Positions 1 through 6,519 are shown, numbered from the stretch's first letter. The stretch: DNA of 7,616 bases from Myxococcota bacterium (GCA_022710245.1 JAKLHH010000337.1:1-7616); one strand, 5' to 3'. Notes: generated by a model from the letters alone, not told the origin. Numbers and translations: made by a program.

Positions 1-1476
1 GATCTGCTTGAAGGCTGCCCCGGCCCTCGTCTCGTCGAAGTCGAGGACCAGCCTCGGCGCCGCGCCCTGCTCGCGCTCGAGCTCCGCGGCGGCGCTCGCC
101 GGCCCCAGCAGCACCGTCAGCTTCTTCGCCTCGCGCGCCTTGTCGAGGAGCGCGTAGATGACCGGCTCCACCGTCTGCCGCGGCGGCGGCTGCGCGCCGA
201 CCACGACCGTCGCGTGCGGCACCGTGCCCGCGGCGGCCATCGTCGACTCCAGGCCGTCGTCGAACGCGTAGAGGAAGAGGCGCGTGGCCCAGCCGCGGAT
301 GTCGCCGAGGCGGATCACGTTGTGCTCCACCTCGCCTCGCTGCTCGGGGCCGCTCGCGACCAGGCCGAGCAGCCCCTGGTTCAGGGCGCGCACGAAGCGC
401 TTGCCGCCCGAGCCGACCGCGACCAGGCTGGCGTTGATCTCGCGCCGCTCGTGATCGAGCAGCTGGAGTGAGGCCGGGTGTGGCACGCCGGGCGCGAGCG
501 GGGAGGGGGGCGCCGCGGCACCGACGGTGGCTGGCAGCTCCTCCAGCGTCACCGCGCCCGTCAGCTCGCCGCGCACCACGCGGAAGGCGAGCTGGGAGAC
601 AGGGGCGTGCCCCGCCGAGGGGCCGCGCTGGCCCTCGAAGGCCACCAGCTGGCGGAAGGTCTCGACCTGGGAGGGCACCGCGCCCGCGCGCAGCGCGTAG
701 AGCGCCAGCCGGTGGGGCACACAGATCCAGACCACGTCGGCGCGGAGGTGCTGGTGCAGGGCTGCCAGGAAGCGTCCGTCGAGGAGGCGCTCCGCGCTGA
801 GGTCGGAGCCGGCGAAGGCAGCGAGGTCGTCCCCGACGCTGGCGAGGTCGAACGGCCGCGCGGAGAGCTCGGCGACGGCGCTCCGCAGGAGCTCGCGCAC
901 GTCCACGTCGCCCGCCTCCTGCCGGGTGAGGAAGCGGTAGCCGTCCGCGCTGTCCTCGGCGAAGGCGACCAGCGGCGCGTCCTGGCGGTCGAGCCCGGGG
1001 AGCGGGGCGCAGACGCAGAGATCACGGTGGGCCCAGCCGGTCTCCTTCAGCACCGGGACGAGCCGCCGCGGGCTGGCGCGGACCGGATCGTGATCGGGGA
1101 GCGCCGCCAGCCGTGCCTCGAGCGCGGCCCGCTCCGTCTCGGGGACGCGGACGGTGAGGTGAGGGCACGGCTCGCTGTGCCGGGTGACGAACGGCGAGAG
1201 GAGCGCGAGGGCGGCCTCGGGGCTGCGCGCTCGCTGCGTCACCTCGTCGCCGTCCTGTCCGACCAGCACCAGCACGTCGAGCCCCACCGGGATCACCGCC
1301 GGCTCGCCGTCGAGGAACGCCCAGCCGCCGACGATCACCACCCCGCGCGGCGCGGCGGGGACCGAATAAACCTGGGGCTTGACCATCACGACCCCGGGGC
1401 CGTGCAGGGCGCGCAGCGTGGCCTCTTGCTCGAGGTAAGCGCGGACGGTGTCCGGGACGGGGACCTGGCTCATCAT
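1..1476 (-). CDS. Partial protein with a YtpQ/DUF1444-like region, C-terminus outside the window
   Basis: The frame is open without a stop for 492 codons from an ATG at 1476 to the window edge, so the C-terminus is missing. The protein looks cytoplasmic: no signal peptide and no membrane segment. Residues about 138-305 recall the Bacillus YtpQ (DUF1444/UPF0354) family in layout: a RLVPVLK strand near 138, a tyrosine-containing YRFLT strand near 180, a helix ending in AVAEL, a D-L-S-A-E-R-LL stretch near 225, then an ICVPHRLALY strand at 251-260. This comparison is from memory of the family and is suggestive only; DUF1444 has no established function. Residues 310-492 (with a HNVIRLGDIRGWATRLF stretch near 385) I do not recognise. 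Two ATGs are adjacent (1476 and 1473) and neither has a clear Shine-Dalgarno sequence. The frame stays open upstream into the preceding gene, so the start is uncertain. It lies 46 bases after the gene at 1523-2251 and is probably co-transcribed with it. Confidence 0.8.
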   Translation of the reverse strand, partial: MMSQVPVPDTVRAYLEQEATLRALHGPGVVMVKPQVYSVPAAPRGVVIVGGWAFLDGEPAVIPVGLDVLVLVGQDGDEVTQRARSPEAALALLSPFVTRHSEPCPHLTVRVPETERAALEARLAALPDHDPVRASPRRLVPVLKETGWAHRDLCVCAPLPGLDRQDAPLVAFAEDSADGYRFLTRQEAGDVDVRELLRSAVAELSARPFDLASVGDDLAAFAGSDLSAERLLDGRFLAALHQHLRADVVWICVPHRLALYALRAGAVPSQVETFRQLVAFEGQRGPSAGHAPVSQLAFRVVRGELTGAVTLEELPATVGAAAPPSPLAPGVPHPASLQLLDHERREINASLVAVGSGGKRFVRALNQGLLGLVASGPEQRGEVEHNVIRLGDIRGWATRLFLYAFDDGLESTMAAAGTVPHATVVVGAQPPPRQTVEPVIYALLDKAREAKKLTVLLGPASAAAELEREQGAAPRLVLDFDETRAGAAFKQI

Positions 1477-1522
1477 GGCACCCAGATACGGCAGGCGACG
1501 GAGCTTCTTCCCGGCGGCGGGC

Positions 1523-2251
1523 TCAGCCCCGGCCAGCGCGGGCGCGCGAGGGCGCCGCGATCGGGCCGAACGCGTACTTCGAGTGGTCGCGGCGGGCCTG
1601 CTCGAGGAGCAGGCCGAACTGGGTGGGGTCGGTGATGCGGAAGCTCTCTGCCCCGGAGCGGAGGTAGGCCGGGTGCCCGAAGCCGTCCAGCATGCGCGGC
1701 AGGTGACTGAGCCCGTTCGCGAGCCGCAGCTCGAGCTGCACCCCGCGCGTCCGGACGCCGGGGAGGAGCTGCTCGAAGGCGGCGGCGATCTCGAGGAGCT
1801 CCTCGTCGCCGGTCGAGTAGAGCGCGAGCACGCGCCCCTTCTCCGGGCGCTCGTAGATGCCGCCGAGCTTGCCGTAGAAGCCGTGCCGCGGGTGCTTCCG
1901 GGTGTCGCCGTGCCGCTCGGCGAACGCGGCCAGCGCCCGCAGCAGCCCGAGGAGCTGCCCCGACGACCCGTGCTCGTCGGAGGTCGCGGTGATGACCAGC
2001 TTGTTGTGCTGCGCGATCACCTCGCCGGGGAGGAAGAAGCCGTTCTCTCTCGCGAGGCGCTCGAGGCCGTCGATGTCATAGAGGACGCTCGACGGCGAGG
2101 TGCCGCGGCGGAAGTAGGTCACGTAGGACCAGCCCTTGCCGGTCTCGCCGACCTCGCGCGGGTCCTGCACTCGCTGCTCCTGGGCGCGCTCGACGGCGGC
2201 GTGCGCCTCGTGCCAGTTGATGACCAGCTCGCGTTGAAGAAGACGGCTCAT
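1523..2251 (-). CDS. Unrecognised 242-residue cytoplasmic protein
   Basis: I do not recognise this protein. It is soluble, has no signal peptide, no membrane segment and no cysteine. The N-terminal part (about 1-35) is helical and charged. Residues 41-90 look like alternating strands (WSYVTYF, VLYDIDGLERLA, KLVITATSDEHG). Residues 96-113 form a Leu/Ala-rich helix, followed by a basic GDTRKHPRHGFYGKLGGIYE segment at 115-134. A second alpha/beta-like part begins with RVLALYSTGDEE at 140-151. The last dozen residues are Arg/Ala/Gly-rich and low in complexity. The ATG at 2251 has a GGAG 12 bases upstream, which is a rather long spacing. A candidate -10 box lies 40 bases upstream. The next gene starts 46 bases downstream on the same strand, so the two probably form one unit. 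Coding frame is supported by G/C-ending codons and a natural amino-acid composition, unlike the opposite strand. Confidence 0.8.
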   Translation of the reverse strand: MSRLLQRELVINWHEAHAAVERAQEQRVQDPREVGETGKGWSYVTYFRRGTSPSSVLYDIDGLERLARENGFFLPGEVIAQHNKLVITATSDEHGSSGQLLGLLRALAAFAERHGDTRKHPRHGFYGKLGGIYERPEKGRVLALYSTGDEELLEIAAAFEQLLPGVRTRGVQLELRLANGLSHLPRMLDGFGHPAYLRSGAESFRITDPTQFGLLLEQARRDHSKYAFGPIAAPSRARAGRG

Positions 2252-2290
2252 GGTGGGGGGCTGCTCCGCTGCTGCTTCGCCTGACCTTCA

Positions 2291-2319
2291 ATCATAGGCG
2301 TTGACCGGCGCGGGCTGAA
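2291..2319 (-). promoter_or_regulatory. Candidate promoter of the 2251/1476 gene pair
   Basis: On the minus strand, TATGAT (rc of 2291-2296) matches five of six bases of the sigma-70 -10 consensus. The hexamer 17 bases upstream (TTCAGC, rc of 2314-2319) is a poor -35. The location, just after the candidate terminator of the upstream operon and 40 bases before the ATG at 2251, is what one expects. It rests on one good hexamer only. Confidence 0.35.
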
Positions 2320-2343
2320 AGAATAATGAGCCCGGTCCGGCTC
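2317..2343 (-). terminator. Candidate rho-independent terminator of the gapN-lipoprotein operon
   Basis: Read on the minus strand, GAGCC (rc of 2339-2343) pairs with GGCTC (rc of 2328-2332) across a six-base loop. The T-rich run ATTATTCTTTC (2327 down to 2317) follows directly, a striking run in such a GC-rich sequence. It lies 84 bases beyond the stop codon of the lipoprotein gene. The stem is only five base pairs, though neighbouring GC-rich repeats could lengthen the structure. Confidence 0.45.
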
Positions 2344-2382
2344 TCCAGCGGCCCACGGGCCGGCTCTCTGGCGGCCCACGGG
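2337..2382. repeat. Tandem duplication of a 23-bp unit, 21 of 23 bases identical
   Basis: Unit one is 2337-2359 and unit two 2360-2382, directly abutting. Both begin CCGGCTCTC/T and end GCGGCCCACGGG, differing at two neighbouring positions in the middle. Each carries a short dyad, GGCCC-AC-GGGCC in the first copy (2350-2361). A partial third start (CAGGCTC) follows at 2383. The repeat sits in the non-coding gap between the lipoprotein stop and the candidate terminator, where it would add GC-rich stems to the transcript end. Confidence 0.75.
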
Positions 2383-2426
2383 CAGGCTCATCCGGGCTGC
2401 GGTGGCGCTGGTCAGGCCGAAGCGAG

Positions 2427-3320
2427 CTACTTCGTGATCCGGTCCTTCAGCCAGGCACGGACCTCCTCGAGCTCGATCGGGATGGTCACGTCGCGGGCCG
2501 CGCCGAGGGAGCTCGGGCACTTGCCCTCTGCCGGCGCGCGGAAGTCCTTGCGGTCGACCACCGCGCCGGTGCGGCGGGCGTAGATCGTCACGGTCTCCTC
2601 GAGGCCGAGCTTCTTCACGCTCAGGCGCCCGCCCGAGGTCGTGGAGCCGGGCCGCGAGCGGACGAACTGGTACTCGCAGGTCCCCAGGTCGTGCTGACCC
2701 TTCATGGTCTTCACCGCCACCCAGTCGAGCTCGGCGAAGGTCTTGGCCGGGCCGAGCACCGGCGAGGCGAAGGAGCGCTCGGCGAAGAGCACGCTGTGCG
2801 CTCGCGGCGCCGCGCCCTCGCCGGGCAGCGTCACCGGGCCCTTCGCCGCCCCGGCGAGCACCCCGGCGAGCGCCCAGCCGACGGGGACGGGGGGCACCTT
2901 GACCACGGCGTCGGCGCGGCCGGGGATGGACAGGGTGAAGGTCTTGCCGAAGTCGAGCGGCTCGTTGCGCGTCCACGCCGCCACCTGCAGGCTGGCGAGG
3001 CTGGAGGCGATCGGCAGCCGCAGCAGCGCGTTGCCCTGGTCGCTGGCGACCACCTTCCCCTCGGCCGAGAGCTTCCAGCCATCGTGCGAGTTGTGGGCGC
3101 CGATCAGGAGGTCGGTGCCGTCCACCGTGACCGCCAGGTTCGGCGCGAACTCTCCCTCGCCGAGCACGGCGCAGGCGCTCGGTGTGCCGCGGAGGTGGAC
3201 CTCGTAGGCGCGGCCGTCGCACCTCCCGAAGGTGATGGTGGGCGCAGGGCGCGGCTTGCACGCCGCCGCCGAGAGCAGCAGGAGCAGGGCGCCCAGGGCG
3301 ATCAGGGCACGTGAGGTCAT
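2427..3320 (-). CDS. Predicted lipoprotein of unknown function, downstream of gapN
   Basis: The 297-residue product has a short basic start, a Leu-rich core at 6-16 and a lipobox-like SAAAC with the lipidated cysteine at 21, so it should be exported and membrane-anchored. The mature part is mainly beta-strand-like. It has four further cysteines (34, 50, 215, 268), enough for two disulfides. The C-terminal part (about 195-292) contains a YARRTGAVVDRKDF strand, a KCP motif at 267-269 and a closing EEVRAWL helix. In my recollection this layout recurs in poorly studied lipoproteins of Myxococcota, but I cannot assign a function. The ATG at 3320 is chosen over longer starts because the signal peptide begins there and GAGG stands six bases upstream, beside the stop codon of gapN. 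The 11-base gap to gapN implies one transcript. Stop is TAG at 2427-2429. Confidence 0.88.
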   Translation of the reverse strand: MTSRALIALGALLLLLSAAACKPRPAPTITFGRCDGRAYEVHLRGTPSACAVLGEGEFAPNLAVTVDGTDLLIGAHNSHDGWKLSAEGKVVASDQGNALLRLPIASSLASLQVAAWTRNEPLDFGKTFTLSIPGRADAVVKVPPVPVGWALAGVLAGAAKGPVTLPGEGAAPRAHSVLFAERSFASPVLGPAKTFAELDWVAVKTMKGQHDLGTCEYQFVRSRPGSTTSGGRLSVKKLGLEETVTIYARRTGAVVDRKDFRAPAEGKCPSSLGAARDVTIPIELEEVRAWLKDRITK

Positions 3321-3331
3321 GGAGGGCCTCG

Positions 3332-4960
3332 CTAGAAGATGTAGTCCGTCGAGAGGAACGCCGAGCGGCGCTCGCGGACGATGTCGCCGAGGATCTCCTT
3401 GTTGAGCTCGCCCTCCTTGGCCGCCACCAGCGTGCGGATGGTGAAGACCCGGAGCGCGTCGGAGACCGAGAGCGTGCCCTCGGCGGAGTCCTTGCGGCCG
3501 GTGAAGGGGAAGGTGTCGGGGCCGCGCTGGCACTGGCTGTTGAGGTTGATGCGGCAGACCTGGTTGGCGAGCGGGTCGATCATGCGCGCCACGGTGGCCG
3601 GGTCACGGCCGAAGACGCTCACCTGCTGGCCGTAGTTCGACTCGTGCATGTACTCGATCACCTCCTCGATCTCGTCGAAGGGGACGACCGGGATCACCGG
3701 GCCGAACTGCTCGTCGCGGTAGAGCTTGGCCTGCGGGCTGACCGGGTAGACGATCGCGGGCACGAAGAAGCTGCCCTGGCTCATGCCGCCGCCGGGGTTG
3801 ACCACGCGCCCGCCGTAGCGCGCCGCGTCCTCGATCAGCGACGAGAGGTAGGCGGCCTTGTTCGGCTCCGGGAGCGGCGTGATGCGGACGTCCTTCTCCC
3901 AGGGCATGCCGCCCGGCAGCGCGCTGACGGCGGCCGAGAGCTTGCCGAGGAACGCGTCCGCGACGCCGCGCTGGACGAGGAGGATCTTGAGGGCGGTGCA
4001 GCGCTGGCCGTTGAAGGAGAGCGCGCCGAGGACGCACTCGCTCACCGCGAGGTCGAGGTCGGCGTCGGCGAGGACGATCGCCGGGTTCTTCGCCTCCAGC
4101 CCGAGGACGCTGCGCAGGCGGTGCGGCTTCGGGTGCCCCTTCTTGATCGAGTCGGCGACCGGGCTGGTGCCGATGAAGGCCAGGCAGTCCACCTTGCCCG
4201 AGGCCATCAGCGGCGGGATCACCGTGCGGCCCACGCCGTAGACCGCGTTGACCACGCCCGGCGGGAAGCACTCGCGGAAGGCCTCCATGATCGGCTGGTG
4301 CAGCAGGATGCCGAAGCGCGGCGGCTTGAAGACCACCGTGTTGCCCATGATCAGCGCGGGGATCAGCGTGGTGTACGTCTCGTTCAGCGGGTAGTTGAAG
4401 GGGCCCATGCAGAGGGTGACGCCGAGCGGCGCGCGCCGGATCTGGCCGATGATGCCGCCCTCGATGGTGAACCTCGACGAGGCGCGGTCGAGGTCCTTCA
4501 GCGCCTCGACGGTGTCCTTGATGTAGTCGACGGTGCGGTCGAACTCCTTCTGCGAGTCGGGGAGGGACTTGCCGATCTCCCACATCAGCAGCTTGACCAC
4601 CTCGCTCCGCCGCTCGCGCATCTTGTAGACGAAGCGCTCCATGCAGCGGATGCGCTCGGCGACCGGCAGGGTGGGCCAGGCGCCGCGGCCGCGGTCCCAG
4701 GCGCGGACGGCGGCCTCGAGCACCTCGAGCGCCTCGGCCTCGCCGAGCTGCGGGGCGCGTCCGACCAGCCTGGCCTTCGGCGGGCCGCCCGCCACCGAGG
4801 TGTAGACCGGCGAGTAGATGTCCTCGAAGGCGCCGGTCCAGCGGCGCAGCTCGCCGTTCACCAGGTAGGTGTCCTGCACCAGGGGCTTGTCGAGGCGCAC
4901 CTCGGGCGGGATCTGCTCCTCGGCGGGGAAGATGCGATCAAGGCTCTCGTGCAGCAGCAT
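3332..4960 (-). CDS. gapN: NADP-dependent non-phosphorylating glyceraldehyde-3-phosphate dehydrogenase (GapN)
   Basis: This 542-residue aldehyde dehydrogenase superfamily enzyme should oxidise glyceraldehyde-3-phosphate irreversibly to 3-phosphoglycerate with NADP+ in the cytosol, yielding NADPH but no ATP. Visible catalytic residues are Cys321 in GQRCTALK, Glu289 in LGLEAKNP, Asn189 in GPFNYPLNET, Lys212 in VVFKPP, and Glu417 in RDEQFGPV. The substrate class is set by likely phosphate-binding residues known from GapN structures: Arg142 (EFDRTVDYI), Tyr190 (FNY), Arg320 (just before the catalytic Cys) and Arg479 in the GapN-type QRGPDTFPF motif. The protein is about 45-65 residues longer than the usual GapN (roughly 475-500), mostly by an N-terminal extension. 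The ATG at 4960 is chosen because AAGGAG stands ten bases upstream; the open frame continues further but without a coding look. It is followed after 11 bases by a lipoprotein gene. A candidate promoter and a dyad precede it. Another aldehyde or semialdehyde substrate cannot be excluded. Confidence 0.92.
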   Translation of the reverse strand: MLLHESLDRIFPAEEQIPPEVRLDKPLVQDTYLVNGELRRWTGAFEDIYSPVYTSVAGGPPKARLVGRAPQLGEAEALEVLEAAVRAWDRGRGAWPTLPVAERIRCMERFVYKMRERRSEVVKLLMWEIGKSLPDSQKEFDRTVDYIKDTVEALKDLDRASSRFTIEGGIIGQIRRAPLGVTLCMGPFNYPLNETYTTLIPALIMGNTVVFKPPRFGILLHQPIMEAFRECFPPGVVNAVYGVGRTVIPPLMASGKVDCLAFIGTSPVADSIKKGHPKPHRLRSVLGLEAKNPAIVLADADLDLAVSECVLGALSFNGQRCTALKILLVQRGVADAFLGKLSAAVSALPGGMPWEKDVRITPLPEPNKAAYLSSLIEDAARYGGRVVNPGGGMSQGSFFVPAIVYPVSPQAKLYRDEQFGPVIPVVPFDEIEEVIEYMHESNYGQQVSVFGRDPATVARMIDPLANQVCRINLNSQCQRGPDTFPFTGRKDSAEGTLSVSDALRVFTIRTLVAAKEGELNKEILGDIVRERRSAFLSTDYIF

Positions 4961-4970
4961 CGAATCCACT

Positions 4971-4976
4971 CTCCTT
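4971..4976 (-). promoter_or_regulatory. Ribosome binding site that fixes the gapN start
   Basis: AAGGAG on the minus strand, ten bases before the ATG at 4960. It rules out the longer starts made possible by the open frame running on to about 5476. Confidence 0.7.
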
Positions 4977-5003
4977 GCCTGGGGTCTGCGCTTGTCGTGA
5001 GCG

Positions 5004-5057
5004 AATTTTCGGGTCCTCGCGGCCTCCGGCCGCTCCGGGATGAGACCACCGCAAATT
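5004..5057. promoter_or_regulatory. Nested inverted repeat in the gapN leader
   Basis: A perfect six-base-pair stem (GCGGCC 5019-5024, GGCCGC 5028-5033, loop TCC) lies in the centre. Outside it, AATTTTCGG (5004-5012) pairs with CCGCAAATT (5049-5057) with one mismatch, and GGTC (5012-5015) can pair with GACC (5044-5047) in an alternative register. The outer arm overlaps the candidate -10 box. It may be an operator or a leader structure for gapN, or act as a weak terminator for the upstream gene, but no U-tract follows on the minus strand. Confidence 0.4.
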
Positions 5058-5083
5058 CTCGTCGAGGCCGAAGGAGATGTCGA
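5055..5083 (-). promoter_or_regulatory. Candidate sigma-70-type promoter of gapN
   Basis: On the minus strand, TCGACA (rc of 5078-5083, five of six matches to -35) is followed after exactly 17 bases by GAGAAT (rc of 5055-5060, four of six matches to -10). It begins just beyond the stop codon of the membrane protein gene and would give a leader of nearly 90 bases containing the inverted repeat. Sequence match only. Confidence 0.35.
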
Positions 5084-5097
5084 GGGAGGAGGGGCGG

Positions 5098-6483
5098 TCA
5101 GGCGCCGGCGTGTGTGCGTCGCCGGCGGGTCTCGTAGAACCAGACGGCGGCCGCCAGCGCGAGCGCGAGGACGATGAGGCCCGCGACGCTGCCGCCGTGC
5201 TCCTCGGGGAGCGCGCCGGGGCTGCGGGTCACCCTCGAGAGGTGGCTTGCCAGCACGGCCTGGAAGAAGGTCCAGCCGGCGTGCAGCCCGAGGGGCGCCA
5301 GCAGGTCGCGGGTGGCGAGCATCGTATAGCCGAGGAGCGCGCGGGGCAGGGCGGCGGCCGCGACCCCGAGGACGCTCACCCGGCGCTGCAGCAGGCCCGT
5401 CGCGCCGAAGAGCGCCGCCAGGCCGAGGGTCGCCGGGTGCGGCCCGAGCGCGCGGACCGCCACGGAGAAGCCCCACCCGGCGAAGGCGAGCTCGGCCCAG
5501 CTCGCGTCGAGGACCGCGGCCAGCGCCGCGCCGGGGAGCCGGGCGAGGAGCCCGGTGACGCCGCCCTGGAGGCGGAGGGCGCCGTCACCGGAGAGCCAGG
5601 TGCCCAGGCTGACCACGCCGGCGAGCGCGACGCCGATCGCCGCGGTCCAGCCGAGCAGGCGGAGGCTGGCGCGCGAGGGCCGCGGCAGGACGTCGAGGTC
5701 GGGCTCGACGGGCGCGAGCTCCCGCGCCCGGGCGAGCGCCGTCAGCGCGGCGAGGCTGACCACCGCCACCAGGCCGGAGACAGCCCAGGCGACGAGCGAC
5801 CTGCGACCGAGGAAGGATCCGAAGGGGGAGAGCTTCGTCACCAGCCCGGCGCCGAGGAACCCAACGCCGAGGAGGAGCGCTGCCCCGCGTGAGGGCGCGG
5901 GCGCTGCGGCTCCCGGCGGACCCTGCGTGCGGAGCCAGGCCTCGACGAGGAGGCCGACCAGGAGGGGGATGGCGAGCACGCCGCCCCAGAGGCACCCGGC
6001 GATGACGAGCTCCGCCAGCGCGCGGCTCCGGGCCCCGAGGGCGAGCGCCGCCGCGGGCAGGACGAAGAGGCCGGTCGCGACGAGGAGCGCGCCGGTGGCG
6101 GCGCTCTCCGGGCGGCGGATGAGCCAGAGCCGCCAGACGAGGAGAGCCAGCGCCACCTGGCTCGAGCCGTAGAGCGAGAGGGCCGCCGCGGTCCACCCGA
6201 TGCCCCAGGGAGACCAGCGGTGGGCCAGCAGGCAGAGCGCGGCGCCGAGGACCAGGGGCGCTCCGAGGAGCCAGACGGCGCTCGTCGGGGCCTGCGCCGT
6301 CGGACGGCGCCGGCGCCAGAGCGCGGCGAGCAGCGCGAGCAGCCCGGCGGCGACGACGAGCACGAGCGGCGAGGCGACGACGATCGCGCGCCCGACCTCG
6401 GTTGGGGTGGGGCCGCAGGAGCAGCCCCGGGAGCCCGTCGCGGCGACGGCGGGAGCGAGGAGGAGCAGGAGGCGCGACCTCAC
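5098..6483 (-). CDS. Polytopic membrane protein with a degenerate CPBP-like C-terminal domain
   Basis: The 461-residue product has about 11-13 hydrophobic segments (for example near 33-55, 68-88, 97-117, 129-149, 157-181, 228-250, 276-296, 397-414, 432-450) and ends in a basic ETRRRRTHAGA tail. Residues 320-410 follow the order of the CPBP family (CAAX protease/bacteriocin-processing): motif one EExxxR is here A330-E331-L-A-F-A335, motif two FxxxH is F359-G-A-T-G363, and motif three HxxxN is H401-A-G-W-T405. Only E331, F359 and H401 of the key positions remain, so protease activity is doubtful. The N-terminus resembles a signal peptide followed by a CSCGP cysteine pair at 21-23. The start is the GTG at 6483, without a clear Shine-Dalgarno sequence and with the frame open upstream, so it is uncertain. 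The function is unknown. The 41-residue lipoprotein gene lies 93 bases upstream, and gapN follows after a promoter-bearing gap. Confidence 0.85.
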   Translation of the reverse strand: MRSRLLLLLAPAVAATGSRGCSCGPTPTEVGRAIVVASPLVLVVAAGLLALLAALWRRRRPTAQAPTSAVWLLGAPLVLGAALCLLAHRWSPWGIGWTAAALSLYGSSQVALALLVWRLWLIRRPESAATGALLVATGLFVLPAAALALGARSRALAELVIAGCLWGGVLAIPLLVGLLVEAWLRTQGPPGAAAPAPSRGAALLLGVGFLGAGLVTKLSPFGSFLGRRSLVAWAVSGLVAVVSLAALTALARARELAPVEPDLDVLPRPSRASLRLLGWTAAIGVALAGVVSLGTWLSGDGALRLQGGVTGLLARLPGAALAAVLDASWAELAFAGWGFSVAVRALGPHPATLGLAALFGATGLLQRRVSVLGVAAAALPRALLGYTMLATRDLLAPLGLHAGWTFFQAVLASHLSRVTRSPGALPEEHGGSVAGLIVLALALAAAVWFYETRRRRTHAGA

Positions 6484-6519
6484 GCTGCGCGCACCGGGCA
6501 GGGGGGACTCATGCGCGAG

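Noticed and set aside
478..1635. A 385-codon open frame on the plus strand
   Set aside because: Composition is that of an antisense shadow, and the minus strand holds a natural-looking open frame across 1-1476.
1448..2284. A 278-codon open frame on the plus strand
   Set aside because: Antisense shadow of the 1523-2251 gene; rich in Glu/Ala/Arg/Val with no signal or motif.
2248..3261. A 337-codon open frame on the minus strand, different phase from the lipoprotein gene
   Set aside because: Arg/Pro/Gly/Ala-rich out-of-phase translation. The overlapping frame has a signal peptide, a lipobox and a Shine-Dalgarno sequence.
5019..5033. GCGGCC/GGCCGC hairpin as a rho-independent terminator of the membrane protein gene
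   Set aside because: No T-run follows on the minus strand, so it is listed only as a possible regulatory dyad.
3311..5137. A 608-codon open frame on the plus strand opposite gapN
   Set aside because: Its product is a low-complexity mix of Asp, Glu, Arg, Ala, Leu and Val, as expected opposite a GC-rich gene, while the minus strand encodes a complete GapN.
4961..5476. Upstream extension of the gapN frame to a longer start
   Set aside because: It would overlap the membrane protein gene with an Arg/Pro-rich sequence, and AAGGAG points to the ATG at 4960.
5077..5892. A 271-codon open frame on the plus strand
   Set aside because: Charged low-complexity translation opposite the hydrophobic segments of the membrane protein gene.
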